Positions 1 to 8,984 of a DNA stretch of 64,000 bases are shown piece by piece (the stretch's first letter is position 1; each line of letters begins with the position of its first letter). This DNA is from JBHHUI01 sp965248775 (GTDB lineage Bacteria > Chloroflexota > Anaerolineae > Anaerolineales > JBHHUI01), in NCBI GenBank assembly GCA_965248775.1, contig OZ252150.1, forward strand, positions 2,046,001-2,110,000. The letters run 5' to 3'. The position numbers were made by a program, and so were the translations under genes. The notes beneath the pieces were generated by a model that saw nothing but the letters and a program-made list of their open reading frames with translations, was not told the DNA's origin and did not search any database.

Positions 1-574
1 CTAAGATGACGTAAGCATCGATACTACCTGCGAGAGCCGGCTCATCCGAGACATCGACGATGGCACTCAACACGGCAAATTCTGCGTCGTTGACGAAATT
101 GGCGGCCAGGGCCTCGGGACCCAGGTCAAATTCATGGTTCCCAAGCGTAACCGCGTCGTAGCCAAGTTGATTGTAAAAATCGCGCGCTGCTACACCGCCA
201 TACAGGGTAAAAAACAGCGTACCTTGCGCAACATCGCCGGAGTCAAGCAACAGACTGTTGGCAGCCTCGGCCCGAATCTGGTCCACCAGTACAGCTCGTT
301 TGGCGATCCCGCCCTGAGTTGGCTGTCGAAGGGGCGTAAATGGCTCCCAGTGGCCATGGTTTTCACTCGTATGCATCACAGTGAGGGTATATGTTAGTGG
401 CGGCTCCGTGACTACCTCTACCACTCGAGTGACCTCCACTTCCACCTCTCGGGTGACTTCCACTTCTAATTCCACCTCCACTTGGCGTGTGACTTCAATC
501 TCTTGCGGCATGCAGCCTGCAAGCAGCAATCCGAGAACTGCAAGCAATACGGTAAGGAACTTTGTGTTTTTCAT
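1..574 (-). CDS. Lipoprotein 5'-nucleotidase-family metallophosphoesterase, C-terminal part outside window
   Basis: About 191 residues are visible, running off the left edge. Residues 1-20 form a lipoprotein signal peptide (MKNTKFLTVLLAVLGLLLAGC) with lipobox LLAGC, so Cys21 would be lipidated. A repetitive acidic linker of EVEV/VTR units follows (about residues 25-48), a style common in Chloroflexota surface lipoproteins. The metallophosphatase domain then starts with HTSENHGHWEP and contains GNHEFD. Both are signatures of the bifunctional 5'-nucleotidase/2',3'-cyclic phosphodiesterase (UshA/CpdB-like) family, which hydrolyses extracytoplasmic nucleotides for phosphate or nucleoside salvage. 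The usual D of HTND-x-HG is E here. The ATG at 574 follows AAGGAAG. An insertion element ends 12 bases upstream of the start codon, so the native promoter is probably separated from the gene. Family clear; exact substrate unknown. Confidence 0.85.
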   Translation of the reverse strand, partial: MKNTKFLTVLLAVLGLLLAGCMPQEIEVTRQVEVELEVEVTREVEVEVTRVVEVVTEPPLTYTLTVMHTSENHGHWEPFTPLRQPTQGGIAKRAVLVDQIRAEAANSLLLDSGDVAQGTLFFTLYGGVAARDFYNQLGYDAVTLGNHEFDLGPEALAANFVNDAEFAVLSAIVDVSDEPALAGSIDAYVIL

Positions 575-586
575 CGCTTCCTTTTC

Positions 587-2144
587 CTTTAGTTCCCGCT
601 AACGCTAAGAAAGGTCAAGTCCTTGGGCGACCTTGAGCTTCGCGAAAATACTGCTTATTCAAAATGAATGCGCGAATTCAAGGCGATAAAGGCGCTCTCC
701 CGTGACCCCGGACCCACGGGACGGGGTGGCTCGCTTATGACCCAATATTCCGGTCTGCAAATGGTCTGTCTTGGATCTTTTTTTGAAATTGTAGGATTAT
801 TCCAGGCCAACTTTGATAAATCGGCCTTGGCTAACGTTCTGCGTAGCCGGCCTGGTGTTTGTTTGGGCTTGCGGTCCCACACTTGCCCAGCGGCAGTGCT
901 GGGGAAGCCAGATGCTTGCGGCGGCACTTGGTGAGCCAGCCAAGTCAACATATTGCCAGCGACCAGCCCGAAGGCCAATAACCGCTCGCGACAGATTGGG
1001 TTGAAAACGAATTGTCGTTGCATACCCAGGATTATTTTGGAAACCAGAGGCGGATGTTCAACTGGCCAGCGGTCCAGATAAAAGCCATACACAACCCTCG
1101 GACGAAGTTCACGGACATTGGTAATAAGCACCCATGGCTTCTTATAGAGTGGGTCGTCAAATACAAATACATTCAGCAATTCATTGTCGGCCGCGACCTT
1201 TTGCGAGGCTAGCACAACATCGTTCCAAATCTTGACTCTTATCTTGCGACTTTTCCGTCTAAAGCCATTGGTCTTGTCAGGTTGACAGGCTGTAATCAGA
1301 TGGCCTTTATGAGTGCGATCTGTCGGTCGAATTCGTTCTCCATATTCAGCCGGGCGTCCGCGCTTGGACGTGCGTTCAGGCAGATAATTACGCCGGAACA
1401 CAGCATTGTTAGCCTTCCTGACAAGATAGCGCGCCATAGCCACGCTTTGTATTTCGGTTACTTTGGCACCCGCATCATGCACTACGATGGCATCTTCTGG
1501 TAGCTTGGCTGCGATTTGTTTCAACGCCAATGCCTGTAGTTTAGATTGTCCGGCGACTTGCAGTCCGGTTTCGGAGACAATCTCCTTGAGAAGTCCCATT
1601 CGTTTTCCCGGTTTATCTTTGACACGCCCAACTTCACACACCAGCGCACACCCAACACCCAGCACCGCTTTGCCTGCTGACCCTCGGTAGTATTTCCCCT
1701 TGGCATCTTTCAAAGCAGGCCGCCCGACAAATGTCAGATCGATATCCAGCGCACGATAACCTTGTCGATAGATGATTTCAAATTTGTTGCTACTCAATAC
1801 TTGTGACCGCTGTGCATCGATAACTTCCTGCACGCTGTACACACCTGTTCGCAACGTATTTTCTATCCGATGACATGTATCTGCTGAATAGCCACTTGCT
1901 GCCAACGCCGGGAATAATGCCCCGCGACTGTCAAGAAACTTGCCGCTCATTATGCTTAACATCAACTGCAGCATATTTTGATTGGTTCCCTTTGGCGGTC
2001 CTGCCACACAGTTTTCAACGAAAATTTGGGTTTGTTGTATTATTGCGTCCATCGCAGATCGTGTTCCTTATTTGGTGTTTTGACCAACCCCATTTTTAAA
2101 CACTTTCTGCGTTTTGTCACCCCCTCACTTAGCGGAAACTAAAG
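587..2144. mobile_element. Insertion sequence with 16-bp inverted repeats and 5-bp target duplication
   Basis: The ends are CTTTAGTTCCCGCTAA (587-602) and its near-perfect inverse (2129-2144), matching at 15 of 16 positions. The element is flanked by the direct repeat TTTTC (582-586 and 2145-2149), read as a 5-bp target-site duplication. It is 1558 bp long and carries one transposase gene on the minus strand. It inserted between the heme cluster end and the nucleotidase lipoprotein gene, within the latter's leader. Family name not assigned from sequence alone. Confidence 0.85.
655..2052 (-). CDS. DDE transposase of the 587-2144 element
   Basis: An intact 465-residue transposase that fills the element between the inverted repeats. 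Candidate catalytic acidic residues lie in ALDIDLTF (about 101-108), VVHDAG (about 189-194) and RWPVEH, followed by a lysine (about 335), matching the spacing of RNase H-fold DDE transposases of the IS4-like superfamily. It would cut and paste its own element. The reading frame is uninterrupted, so this copy may still be active, unlike four of the other six elements here. Confidence 0.85.
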   Translation of the reverse strand: MDAIIQQTQIFVENCVAGPPKGTNQNMLQLMLSIMSGKFLDSRGALFPALAASGYSADTCHRIENTLRTGVYSVQEVIDAQRSQVLSSNKFEIIYRQGYRALDIDLTFVGRPALKDAKGKYYRGSAGKAVLGVGCALVCEVGRVKDKPGKRMGLLKEIVSETGLQVAGQSKLQALALKQIAAKLPEDAIVVHDAGAKVTEIQSVAMARYLVRKANNAVFRRNYLPERTSKRGRPAEYGERIRPTDRTHKGHLITACQPDKTNGFRRKSRKIRVKIWNDVVLASQKVAADNELLNVFVFDDPLYKKPWVLITNVRELRPRVVYGFYLDRWPVEHPPLVSKIILGMQRQFVFNPICRERLLAFGLVAGNMLTWLAHQVPPQASGFPSTAAGQVWDRKPKQTPGRLRRTLAKADLSKLAWNNPTISKKDPRQTICRPEYWVISEPPRPVGPGSRESAFIALNSRIHFE

Positions 2145-2311
2145 TTTTCAATACTCCAATTCATTCAATCATAAGCAGGGTGTTGATCAGCCTGACGATA
2201 GAGCTAGGATATGTCACGAGTGGCGTGTACCCTTAATCAGAGTGTTGAATTAAGTCAAGCCCAAAGCTTTATTCAAAAAGACTTACAGGAGTAGTATTTT
2301 GCAGAAACACT

Positions 2312-3592
2312 TCACGACCTGAATGCCATCCGTGCTGCCGATACCGTTTCCTCGATCTCTTGGTTCCCGTGAGCAACCGATATAAAGCCTGCTTCGTACT
2401 GAGATGGAGCCAGATAGACTCCATCCTTTAACATAGCTTGGAAGAATGTTGCGAAACGCTCCGTGTCGGCTTGGCTGGCAGTCGCCCAGTTTGTCACCGG
2501 CGTGTTGGTGAAATACGTGCAAAACATTGTCCCCACGCGAGTCTGGAAGATCGGCACGTCGGCCTCGTGGGCAGCCTGCCCAATGCCGGCGGCAAGTTGT
2601 TCGCTAGCTGTATCCAGCGCATCCCAGATGCCGGTCTCCTGCAACGCCCGTAGGGTTTCGATTCCGGCTGTCATCGCCAGTGGATTCCCGGAGAGAGTTC
2701 CAGCCTGATACATCGGCCCGACCGGAGCGACCAGCTCCATGATCTCACGCCGCCCGCCGTATGCGCCCACAGGCAGCCCACCGCCGATCACCTTTCCCAA
2801 TGTCGTCAGATCTGGCAGCACATCGTACAACGTCTGCGCGCCGCCCGGATGCACGCGAAAGCCGGTCATCACTTCATCAAAAATGAGCAGCACGTCGTTT
2901 GAGGCCGTGACATCGCGCAACCCATGAAGAAAGCCATCTGCAGGGGGAACTACTCCCATATTGCCGGCGACCGGCTCGACGATGACGGCAGCGATCTCAC
3001 GCGGGAATTCATCGAATAAGCGCTGCACGGCCCCAAGATCGTTAAACGGCGCGACGAGTGTATCGGCAACTGAGGCCGCGGGCACGCCGGGCGAATCGGG
3101 CAAACCGAGCGTTGCCACGCCTGAACCAGCCTGCACCAGCAGCTGATCGGCATGACCATGGTAGCAACCTTCGAACTTGACAATCTTGTCTCGGCCTGTA
3201 AATGCACGCCCCAGGCGCAGCGCCGTCATCGTGGCCTCCGTGCCCGAATTGACAAATCGCATCATCTCGATGCCCGGCATAGCCAAACGGATCAGGCGCG
3301 CGAGTTCCGATTCGAGAGCACTCGGAGCACCGAAGCTTGTACCGTTCTGAATGGCGCTTGTGAGCGCGGCCACAATGCGCGGATGAGCGTGGCCCAGGAT
3401 CAACGGCCCCCACGACAGTACGTAATCGACAAAACGATTGCCATCCACGTCGTAGAGATATGCCCCTTCACCGCGTTCGATAAAGAGCGGCTGGCCGCCT
3501 ACTGCCCGAAATGCACGCACCGGCGAATCGACACCGCCTGGCAATACTTCCAGTGCGTCGGAAAATAACTGTTGAGATTTCTTTGTGTTCAT
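2312..3592 (-). CDS. hemL: Glutamate-1-semialdehyde 2,1-aminomutase
   Basis: A PLP enzyme of class III aminotransferase fold that converts glutamate-1-semialdehyde to 5-aminolevulinate, the second committed step of C5-route tetrapyrrole synthesis. The 426 residues match the family length. Visible landmarks are NSGTEATMTALRLGRA (about 115), the PLP aspartate region LLIFDEVMTGFR (about 235-246) and the Schiff-base lysine K267 in TTLGKVIGGGLP. It is the last gene of the leftward heme operon. Its ATG overlaps the hemY stop codon by four bases (ATGA), implying translational coupling. No convincing terminator was seen between its end and the insertion element at 2144. Confidence 0.96.
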   Translation of the reverse strand: MNTKKSQQLFSDALEVLPGGVDSPVRAFRAVGGQPLFIERGEGAYLYDVDGNRFVDYVLSWGPLILGHAHPRIVAALTSAIQNGTSFGAPSALESELARLIRLAMPGIEMMRFVNSGTEATMTALRLGRAFTGRDKIVKFEGCYHGHADQLLVQAGSGVATLGLPDSPGVPAASVADTLVAPFNDLGAVQRLFDEFPREIAAVIVEPVAGNMGVVPPADGFLHGLRDVTASNDVLLIFDEVMTGFRVHPGGAQTLYDVLPDLTTLGKVIGGGLPVGAYGGRREIMELVAPVGPMYQAGTLSGNPLAMTAGIETLRALQETGIWDALDTASEQLAAGIGQAAHEADVPIFQTRVGTMFCTYFTNTPVTNWATASQADTERFATFFQAMLKDGVYLAPSQYEAGFISVAHGNQEIEETVSAARMAFRS

Positions 3593-5151
3593 AGGGTGGG
3601 CGTACCGACTGTTTCAAGATAAATATAACGCATTGCAGCAGACGCGGCCTGCTCGCCGGAGTTAATGCAGTCTGGAATGCCAACGCCGCGATACGCTGCC
3701 CCGGCCACGAATAATCCCGCGTGCGCTGCCACGCGGCGATCTATTCGCGTCAGTCGTTCTGGATGGCCAAGCGTGTATTGAGGCATAGCTTGTGGCCAAC
3801 GATAGATGCGATGAAAGAGCGGCTCCATCGTGATGCCAAGTGTGCGCTCAAGTTCGTCGCGAACCAACTGCAGGAGTGCCTGGTCATCGCTCTCAAGTGC
3901 GGCCTGCCGTCCTGCCCGGCCGACGTAGGCGCGCAAAAGCACATAGCCGGGGGGCGCGCGGTGCGGATATTTGGTGGAGGTCCAGGTACAGGCGAGTATG
4001 TCGCCACCCTCTGCGCGCGGAATCACGTAACCATAACCATCCAATGGGCGCGGAACCTGCGCCGGCAGAAATGCCAGCGACACCGTTGCCGTCGACACAT
4101 AGGCGATTTCTGTTAGCACTGCAGCGAGTTCTTTATCGAATGACTGCAGCAACTTCGCGGTTGCAAACGCGGGCGTCGCCAGGATTACGGCATGCGCCTT
4201 GATTGACTCCGCAGCGGCCAGATGCACAATAAATCCAGTATCCGCTGGCTCGATGTGCCGCACTGTGGTGTCGGTGAGCAGCGTCGCATCGGCCAACTGC
4301 TTAACCAACTGCTGGACAATCTCGCCCATCCCGCTGAATGGCGTAAGAAACACACTGCGGTCTGCTCGTGAAGCATACCGACCCAGTTCGTTTCCCGACC
4401 CACCCAGTCCTGAACGTACTGGGTCAGGAGAACCCTCGGGACTGGGCGGTTCTGTGTGTGCTCCGTTGGTAGCCTGTTTGCCGTTGGACTGTAATTGCGC
4501 GCGGCGAGCCAACGAGCCCTTGATAAGACCTCCGTGGTCGAGCTCCAATTGACGCAGCTGAGGAAACGTGGATGCAAGGCTGAGCTGTTTCGCATCCGCG
4601 GCGTAGATGCCACCCATGAGCGGCTCGATCAGGCGCTCGTACACTTCGCTGCCGAGCCGCCGGGAGATAAAAGCCGCCACAGATTCGTCGCCGTTCTCCG
4701 GTCGGGGGCCACGCACCAGATCAAGCCCCATACGGAGCTTGCCCCGCCACGACAGAAGCGATGTCTGTAGCATGGGGGTAAAGCGAGTTGGGATCATCCC
4801 GGTGAGCCCTTGAGGCAGCTCGTGCAACCTGCCACGATGCATCACGTATGTCTTACGCTGCAACGCGTTGGTGCCTTGCAATCGATCGGTCAGGCCCAAC
4901 TCCTCGCACATAGCCACACCCCAGGGCTTGTACGACAGAAACGAGTCCGCACCGCCTTCGATCACAAAATCCGTTGCCAAATCCGAATCAGGTGCGTCCA
5001 CTCGCTCGGTGAGAATTTTGCCGCCCAGGCGCGGCTCGCGTTCTATCAGGGTAAGTTTTAGCGAGGTATCTGCCTTACGCGCCAACGCTTGTACTCGATT
5101 CGCGGCCGCCAGTCCGGTGATGCCGCCCCCCACTATGACGACATGCTTCAT
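3589..5151 (-). CDS. hemY: Coproporphyrinogen/protoporphyrinogen oxidase, FAD-dependent
   Basis: A flavoprotein of the HemY/CgoX family that oxidises the porphyrinogen to the porphyrin using oxygen. The N-terminal Rossmann motif is VVIVGGGITGLAAA (4-17), with LIEREPRLGG after the second strand, and the C-terminal FAD motif is GLFVAGAAYRGVGIPDCINSG. With HemQ in the operon, coproporphyrinogen III is the likelier substrate. At 520 residues it is longer than usual. A low-complexity insert of about 45 residues (about 221-265, rich in G, S, P) lies between the LIKGSLARR and SVFLTPFSGMGE regions. Part of that insert is encoded by a palindromic repeat also found at 42.86 kb. It overlaps the hemH stop by four bases and the hemL start by four bases. 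Confidence 0.93.
   Translation of the reverse strand: MKHVVIVGGGITGLAAANRVQALARKADTSLKLTLIEREPRLGGKILTERVDAPDSDLATDFVIEGGADSFLSYKPWGVAMCEELGLTDRLQGTNALQRKTYVMHRGRLHELPQGLTGMIPTRFTPMLQTSLLSWRGKLRMGLDLVRGPRPENGDESVAAFISRRLGSEVYERLIEPLMGGIYAADAKQLSLASTFPQLRQLELDHGGLIKGSLARRAQLQSNGKQATNGAHTEPPSPEGSPDPVRSGLGGSGNELGRYASRADRSVFLTPFSGMGEIVQQLVKQLADATLLTDTTVRHIEPADTGFIVHLAAAESIKAHAVILATPAFATAKLLQSFDKELAAVLTEIAYVSTATVSLAFLPAQVPRPLDGYGYVIPRAEGGDILACTWTSTKYPHRAPPGYVLLRAYVGRAGRQAALESDDQALLQLVRDELERTLGITMEPLFHRIYRWPQAMPQYTLGHPERLTRIDRRVAAHAGLFVAGAAYRGVGIPDCINSGEQAASAAMRYIYLETVGTPTL
4373..4451. repeat. Palindromic repeat, copy 1, inside hemY
   Basis: The 20-mer gcataccgacccagttcgtt (4373-4392) is identical to 42864-42883. 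Within the repeat, ACCCAGT at 4412-4418 faces ACTGGGT with a 9-base loop, and gactgggcgg at the far end matches a similar word in copy 2. On the coding strand it is read in frame and encodes roughly residues 234-260 of HemY, ending NELGRYA. This resembles in-frame palindromic elements known from other bacteria. That the element inserted here is an inference. Confidence 0.6.
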
Positions 5152-6098
5152 ACGGTAGTACGCTCAGTCAGCAACACTACATTGGCGAGGATGACATCCG
5201 CCAGCGTATCAATGAATAACGGATCCGTATTTAATGCGGGCGGACGTTCTAATCGGATACCGAATTCGCGCGAGGTTGCCTGGGCTTGAATGTCGATGTC
5301 AAACAAGATCTCGACATGGTCGCATACGAAACCGATCGGCACGCTCACGACATTGCGGACACCGCGCTCCGCAAGTGCTGTCAGATGCTCTTTCAACTGC
5401 GGTCCCAGCCAGGGCTCCGGGCTACGTCCGGCCGATTGGTAGCTCCACGACCATTGATCAGGTGTTAGGCTGGCCTGCCCGGCGACTAACGCTGCTGTTT
5501 CGCGTAGCTGTGCATCGTATGGATCGCCCATCTTGAGAATACGAGTCGGAAGGCTGTGGGCGCTGAAGACAACATGGACGGCGTCGCGTTCGTGCTCGGG
5601 CCAGCGTTGCCGCCCCTCGTCCACGCGGTTGGCAAGCGCCTCGATCAAGCCCGGCGCAGTATGGTAGCTCTCCACATGCGCAAAATCAATCTGGCCGCGA
5701 TACATTTCCAGGCCTGCGACGATTTTTTCCTGATATTTTGCGATGCTAAGCTTGCTGAAGTGCGGCGCTAATACGAGACTGACGGCGTGTGTGATCCCGT
5801 CCGACAGCATATCGCGAACAGTGTCTTCAATCCACGGTACCCAGTGCCGCATCCCCAGATAACATTGGAAGCGCGCCTCAACATCCGCAGGGTTAAGCTG
5901 CGCCGCAACGGCTTCCATCTGGCGTGTTGATATTTCCAGCAATGGCGAACGGCCGCCAATTTGCCTGTAGTTGTTCGTAATCTCTTCCAGCACCGCGGAC
6001 GAGGTCGGGCGACCATTGCGGATATCGGCCAAATAGCCGGGAATCTCGGCGAGCGAAGCCGGCCCCCCGTAGGCCATAAAGAGCACCCCTATGGTCAT
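5148..6098 (-). CDS. hemH: Ferrochelatase (coproporphyrin type likely)
   Basis: Inserts Fe2+ into a porphyrin. The 316 residues are the short, soluble bacterial form. The catalytic histidine is H181 in VVFSAHSLP and the conserved glutamate is E263 in CDHVEILFDID. In an operon with HemQ and HemY its substrate is probably coproporphyrin III (CpfC role), giving coproheme. It starts two bases after the hemE stop codon and overlaps hemY by four bases, so it is translationally coupled to both. No C-terminal membrane or Fe-S extension was seen. Confidence 0.95.
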   Translation of the reverse strand: MTIGVLFMAYGGPASLAEIPGYLADIRNGRPTSSAVLEEITNNYRQIGGRSPLLEISTRQMEAVAAQLNPADVEARFQCYLGMRHWVPWIEDTVRDMLSDGITHAVSLVLAPHFSKLSIAKYQEKIVAGLEMYRGQIDFAHVESYHTAPGLIEALANRVDEGRQRWPEHERDAVHVVFSAHSLPTRILKMGDPYDAQLRETAALVAGQASLTPDQWSWSYQSAGRSPEPWLGPQLKEHLTALAERGVRNVVSVPIGFVCDHVEILFDIDIQAQATSREFGIRLERPPALNTDPLFIDTLADVILANVVLLTERTTV

Positions 6099-6100
6099 GC

Positions 6101-7183
6101 TCAGGCGTCCATTTCCGTTGGCACGAGTTCACGGGTGTGTACATAATCGATGAGCCGGCGCACACTGTCCACAGGTGTATCGGGCAATATGCCGTGGCCG
6201 AGATTGAAGATGTGCCCGGCCCGGCTCGCTGCACGCTGCAGGACATCGTCGATGCGGGGCTGCAGCTCGCGCCATGGAGCGAGTAGCGCCACTGGGTCCA
6301 GATTGCCCTGGATGGCGCGGTCGGGTCCAATCTGCTCCCACGCGTCGTCGAGGGGCAGCCGCCAGTCCACGCCGATCACGTCGGCGCCACAGTCCGCCAC
6401 CTCGCGTAAATAACTGCTGGTGCCAGTGCTGAAGCTAATGAGCGGGACACCGGTAGAACGCAGCATGTCAAAGAGCACCTTGTTGTACGGCTGCACGTAA
6501 CGCACGTAATCCTGCACGCCGAGCGCTCCAGCCCACGAGTCGAATACTTGCAGCGCTGTCGCTCCAGAGGCCGCCTGCTGCCGCAAATAATCACTGGTTA
6601 TGGTGACCAGTTTATTCATTAAGCGCGCCCATGCGGCCGGCTCCGAATACATCAGTGCCTTAGTGTGGGCATACGTTTTACTGCCAGAACCTTCAATGGC
6701 ATAGCTGGCAAGGGTAAAGGGCGCTCCGGCGAATCCGATCAGCGGAATACCACGCGGCTCCAGTTCTGCAACCACCAAACGAATAGCTTCTAGCGTCCCA
6801 GTCAATGTTTCTTCCGCAGGCGGCACGGCCAGCAGATCGATGGCCTTCGTCGTGCGCAGCGGATATTCTATGCGCGGCCCCACTCCCTTAATAAATTCGA
6901 GCTGCAAGCCCATCCCGATTAGTGGCGGCAGGATATCGGCGAAGATGATGGCCGCGTCCAGGCCGAATGCGGCCAGCGGCTGCATTGTAATCTCGGCTGC
7001 AAGTGCTGGCGTGCTGATGGCTTCTAGCATGGTGTGCCGCTCACGCAGCGCGCGGTATTCCGGCATGTAGCGCCCGGCTTGGCGCATTAGCCAGACAGGT
7101 GTGCGCTCCACTGGCAGCAGGCGGCAGGCACGCAAGAAGCGCCCGGTCGGCTCCGGCTGTGTTTGTCCGTTGTCACTGCTCAT
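6101..7183 (-). CDS. hemE: Uroporphyrinogen decarboxylase
   Basis: Decarboxylates the four acetate side chains of uroporphyrinogen III to give coproporphyrinogen III. The 360 residues match the family, with the signature TPVWLMRQAGRYMPEY (28-43) and the second signature GFAGAPFTLASYAIEG. It is a TIM-barrel protein acting in the cytoplasm. It overlaps hemQ by four bases upstream and is two bases from hemH downstream. Confidence 0.96.
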   Translation of the reverse strand: MSSDNGQTQPEPTGRFLRACRLLPVERTPVWLMRQAGRYMPEYRALRERHTMLEAISTPALAAEITMQPLAAFGLDAAIIFADILPPLIGMGLQLEFIKGVGPRIEYPLRTTKAIDLLAVPPAEETLTGTLEAIRLVVAELEPRGIPLIGFAGAPFTLASYAIEGSGSKTYAHTKALMYSEPAAWARLMNKLVTITSDYLRQQAASGATALQVFDSWAGALGVQDYVRYVQPYNKVLFDMLRSTGVPLISFSTGTSSYLREVADCGADVIGVDWRLPLDDAWEQIGPDRAIQGNLDPVALLAPWRELQPRIDDVLQRAASRAGHIFNLGHGILPDTPVDSVRRLIDYVHTRELVPTEMDA

Positions 7184-7869
7184 CCGAACAGTGCTAGCAC
7201 TTCTTCAGCCGGATGGTGTACCGCAGTAAAAATGGGCGTGTCTCGTTCGGTGAAACGGCGTGCCTCTGTGCTGCGCAACTCGACCACCAGCGATGAAAAC
7301 AGAGGCAGGTCATCAGTTTCATATACGACGACAAATTCCTGACTCTGCAGACCCGTTGAATACAGCAGCAGCTGCGTGATCTGCGAGTATTGCTTTCCAA
7401 TACGGATGTGCTCGTTCATCATGCCCTGGCGCGCCTCACGGCTCAACGCATACCAGTCCCCGGTCTTTACAAATGCGTAGACGACCAGATATGGCTGGCG
7501 TGTAGTCGGAAAGGGATCGATTTCTTGCGCTGAACGCGTCTTCGTGTACTGCGACGCACGGGTGTAACCCCACAGTACTCTGCCCGGCTTTATCCACTTG
7601 CGGTGTGCATTTGCGGCACGGGCGTAGTTCTTGAAAAACTCGGCGGTGTCGCAGTTGGCTACAATTGGCAAGGCGCTCCAGACGAGGATATCCGCTTCTC
7701 CCTCGGCGGGAAAAATCTGATACAGATGGACGCCTTGTGCTGTCGCCCGGAAGTCGGCCAACAACGCCGCTTGGACGTCAGAGCGCTCGCCTGACGGCAG
7801 CTGCCAGTATTGATCTGTGAACGAGTAGATCGCGAAGTGGCTGAGGGTACGAGACATTTCTTCAGACAT
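7180..7869 (-). CDS. hemQ: Coproheme decarboxylase (chlorite dismutase family)
   Basis: Converts coproheme III to heme b by two oxidative decarboxylations, the last step of the coproporphyrin-dependent pathway of monoderm bacteria. The 229 residues match ChdC length. The catalytic tyrosine is Y131 in VVYAFVKT and the proximal heme ligand is H154 in MMNEH. Their spacing of 23 residues matches the actinobacterial rather than the firmicute subtype. The C-terminal block VVELRSTEARRFTERDTPIF is also typical. It starts 39 bases after hemB and overlaps hemE by four bases. Its presence without hemN or hemF decides the pathway branch. Confidence 0.93.
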   Translation of the reverse strand: MSEEMSRTLSHFAIYSFTDQYWQLPSGERSDVQAALLADFRATAQGVHLYQIFPAEGEADILVWSALPIVANCDTAEFFKNYARAANAHRKWIKPGRVLWGYTRASQYTKTRSAQEIDPFPTTRQPYLVVYAFVKTGDWYALSREARQGMMNEHIRIGKQYSQITQLLLYSTGLQSQEFVVVYETDDLPLFSSLVVELRSTEARRFTERDTPIFTAVHHPAEEVLALFG

Positions 7870-7908
7870 GGTTACATCCTATTTGATTGGGTATTTTTTG
7901 ATGTCAGG

Positions 7909-8952
7909 CTATGCATTCTGAAGCCATCGTGCGGCCTCTTTGGCATGATAGGTCAGGATCAGGTCCGCACCGGCACGCTTGATCCCGGTGAGTACTTCGA
8001 GCACCACCCTCTTTTCATCCAACCAGCCGTTCGCGGCGGCCGCTTTGAGCATGGCGTATTCTCCACTGACGTTGTATGCAGCCAGCGGCATATCCGGGAA
8101 CTTGTCGCGCACGCGCCGGATTACATCCAGATATGGTAGGGCCGGCTTGACCATGAGCATGTCCGCGCCTTCCACCATATCGTGGGCCGCTTCACGCAGC
8201 GCCTCGCGCACGTTGGAGGGGTCCATTTGGTGCGACTTGCGGTCGCCAAATTTAGGTGCCCCATCGGCCGCCTCACGGAACGGACCATAAAAAGACGATG
8301 CGTATTTTACGGCATACGACAGGATCGGTAGGTGCTCATAATCATGCTCGTCCAGGGCTGCGCGAATTGCGGCGACCATGCCGTCGATCATGCCGCTGGG
8401 CGCCACAACGTCGGCACCCGCCTCTGCGTGTGATACCGCAACGCGACACAATATCTCCAGTGTCTCGTCGTTGAGCACATAGCCCTCTTCAAGCGCCGGA
8501 TGAGGACGCCGTCCGTTTCCTGTGTTGAGCACGCCGCAGTGTCCATGATCCGTGTATTCACACAGGCACACATCAGTCACGACGACCAGATCAGGCACGG
8601 CATTTTTGAGCGTCCGCACAGCCTGCTGCACAATTCCATCGGCGGCAAAGCTTTCCAGCCCGACCGGATCCTTTACAGCCGGAATGCCAAACAGGAGTAC
8701 GGCCGGAATCCCGAGACCCGCTATTGACGCTGCCTCCTCGGCCAGCATGTCTACTGAGAGCTGCGCAATGCCAGGCATCGAGCGGATTTGATTCTGTATG
8801 CCGTGTCCGTGGGTTACGAATAGCGGATAAATGAAATCATCCGGTGCGAGCTGCGTTTCGCGCACCATGGCGCGCAGGGCCGGAGAATGCCGGAGGCGGC
8901 GCAGGCGCACAGCGGGAAATGTAGCGCGAGTCTTAGCGGGTTGTTCAATCAT
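7909..8952 (-). CDS. hemB: Delta-aminolevulinic acid dehydratase (porphobilinogen synthase)
   Basis: Condenses two 5-aminolevulinate molecules to porphobilinogen. The ATG at 8952 is chosen because GGAGGA lies ideally placed upstream and the family usually begins near the RLRRLR motif; a longer in-frame reading to 9084 lacks such a site. It gives 347 residues. Zinc-type metal ligands are C129, C131 and C139 in VCLCEYTDHGHCG. The active-site lysines are K216 (SYAVKY) and the Schiff-base lysine K269 (MVKPALPYLD). Located between hemD (32 bases) and hemQ (39 bases). Confidence 0.95.
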   Translation of the reverse strand: MIEQPAKTRATFPAVRLRRLRHSPALRAMVRETQLAPDDFIYPLFVTHGHGIQNQIRSMPGIAQLSVDMLAEEAASIAGLGIPAVLLFGIPAVKDPVGLESFAADGIVQQAVRTLKNAVPDLVVVTDVCLCEYTDHGHCGVLNTGNGRRPHPALEEGYVLNDETLEILCRVAVSHAEAGADVVAPSGMIDGMVAAIRAALDEHDYEHLPILSYAVKYASSFYGPFREAADGAPKFGDRKSHQMDPSNVREALREAAHDMVEGADMLMVKPALPYLDVIRRVRDKFPDMPLAAYNVSGEYAMLKAAAANGWLDEKRVVLEVLTGIKRAGADLILTYHAKEAARWLQNA

Positions 8953-8984
8953 GCTCTGTCCTCCACAGTGTGTGGTGATGTGCG

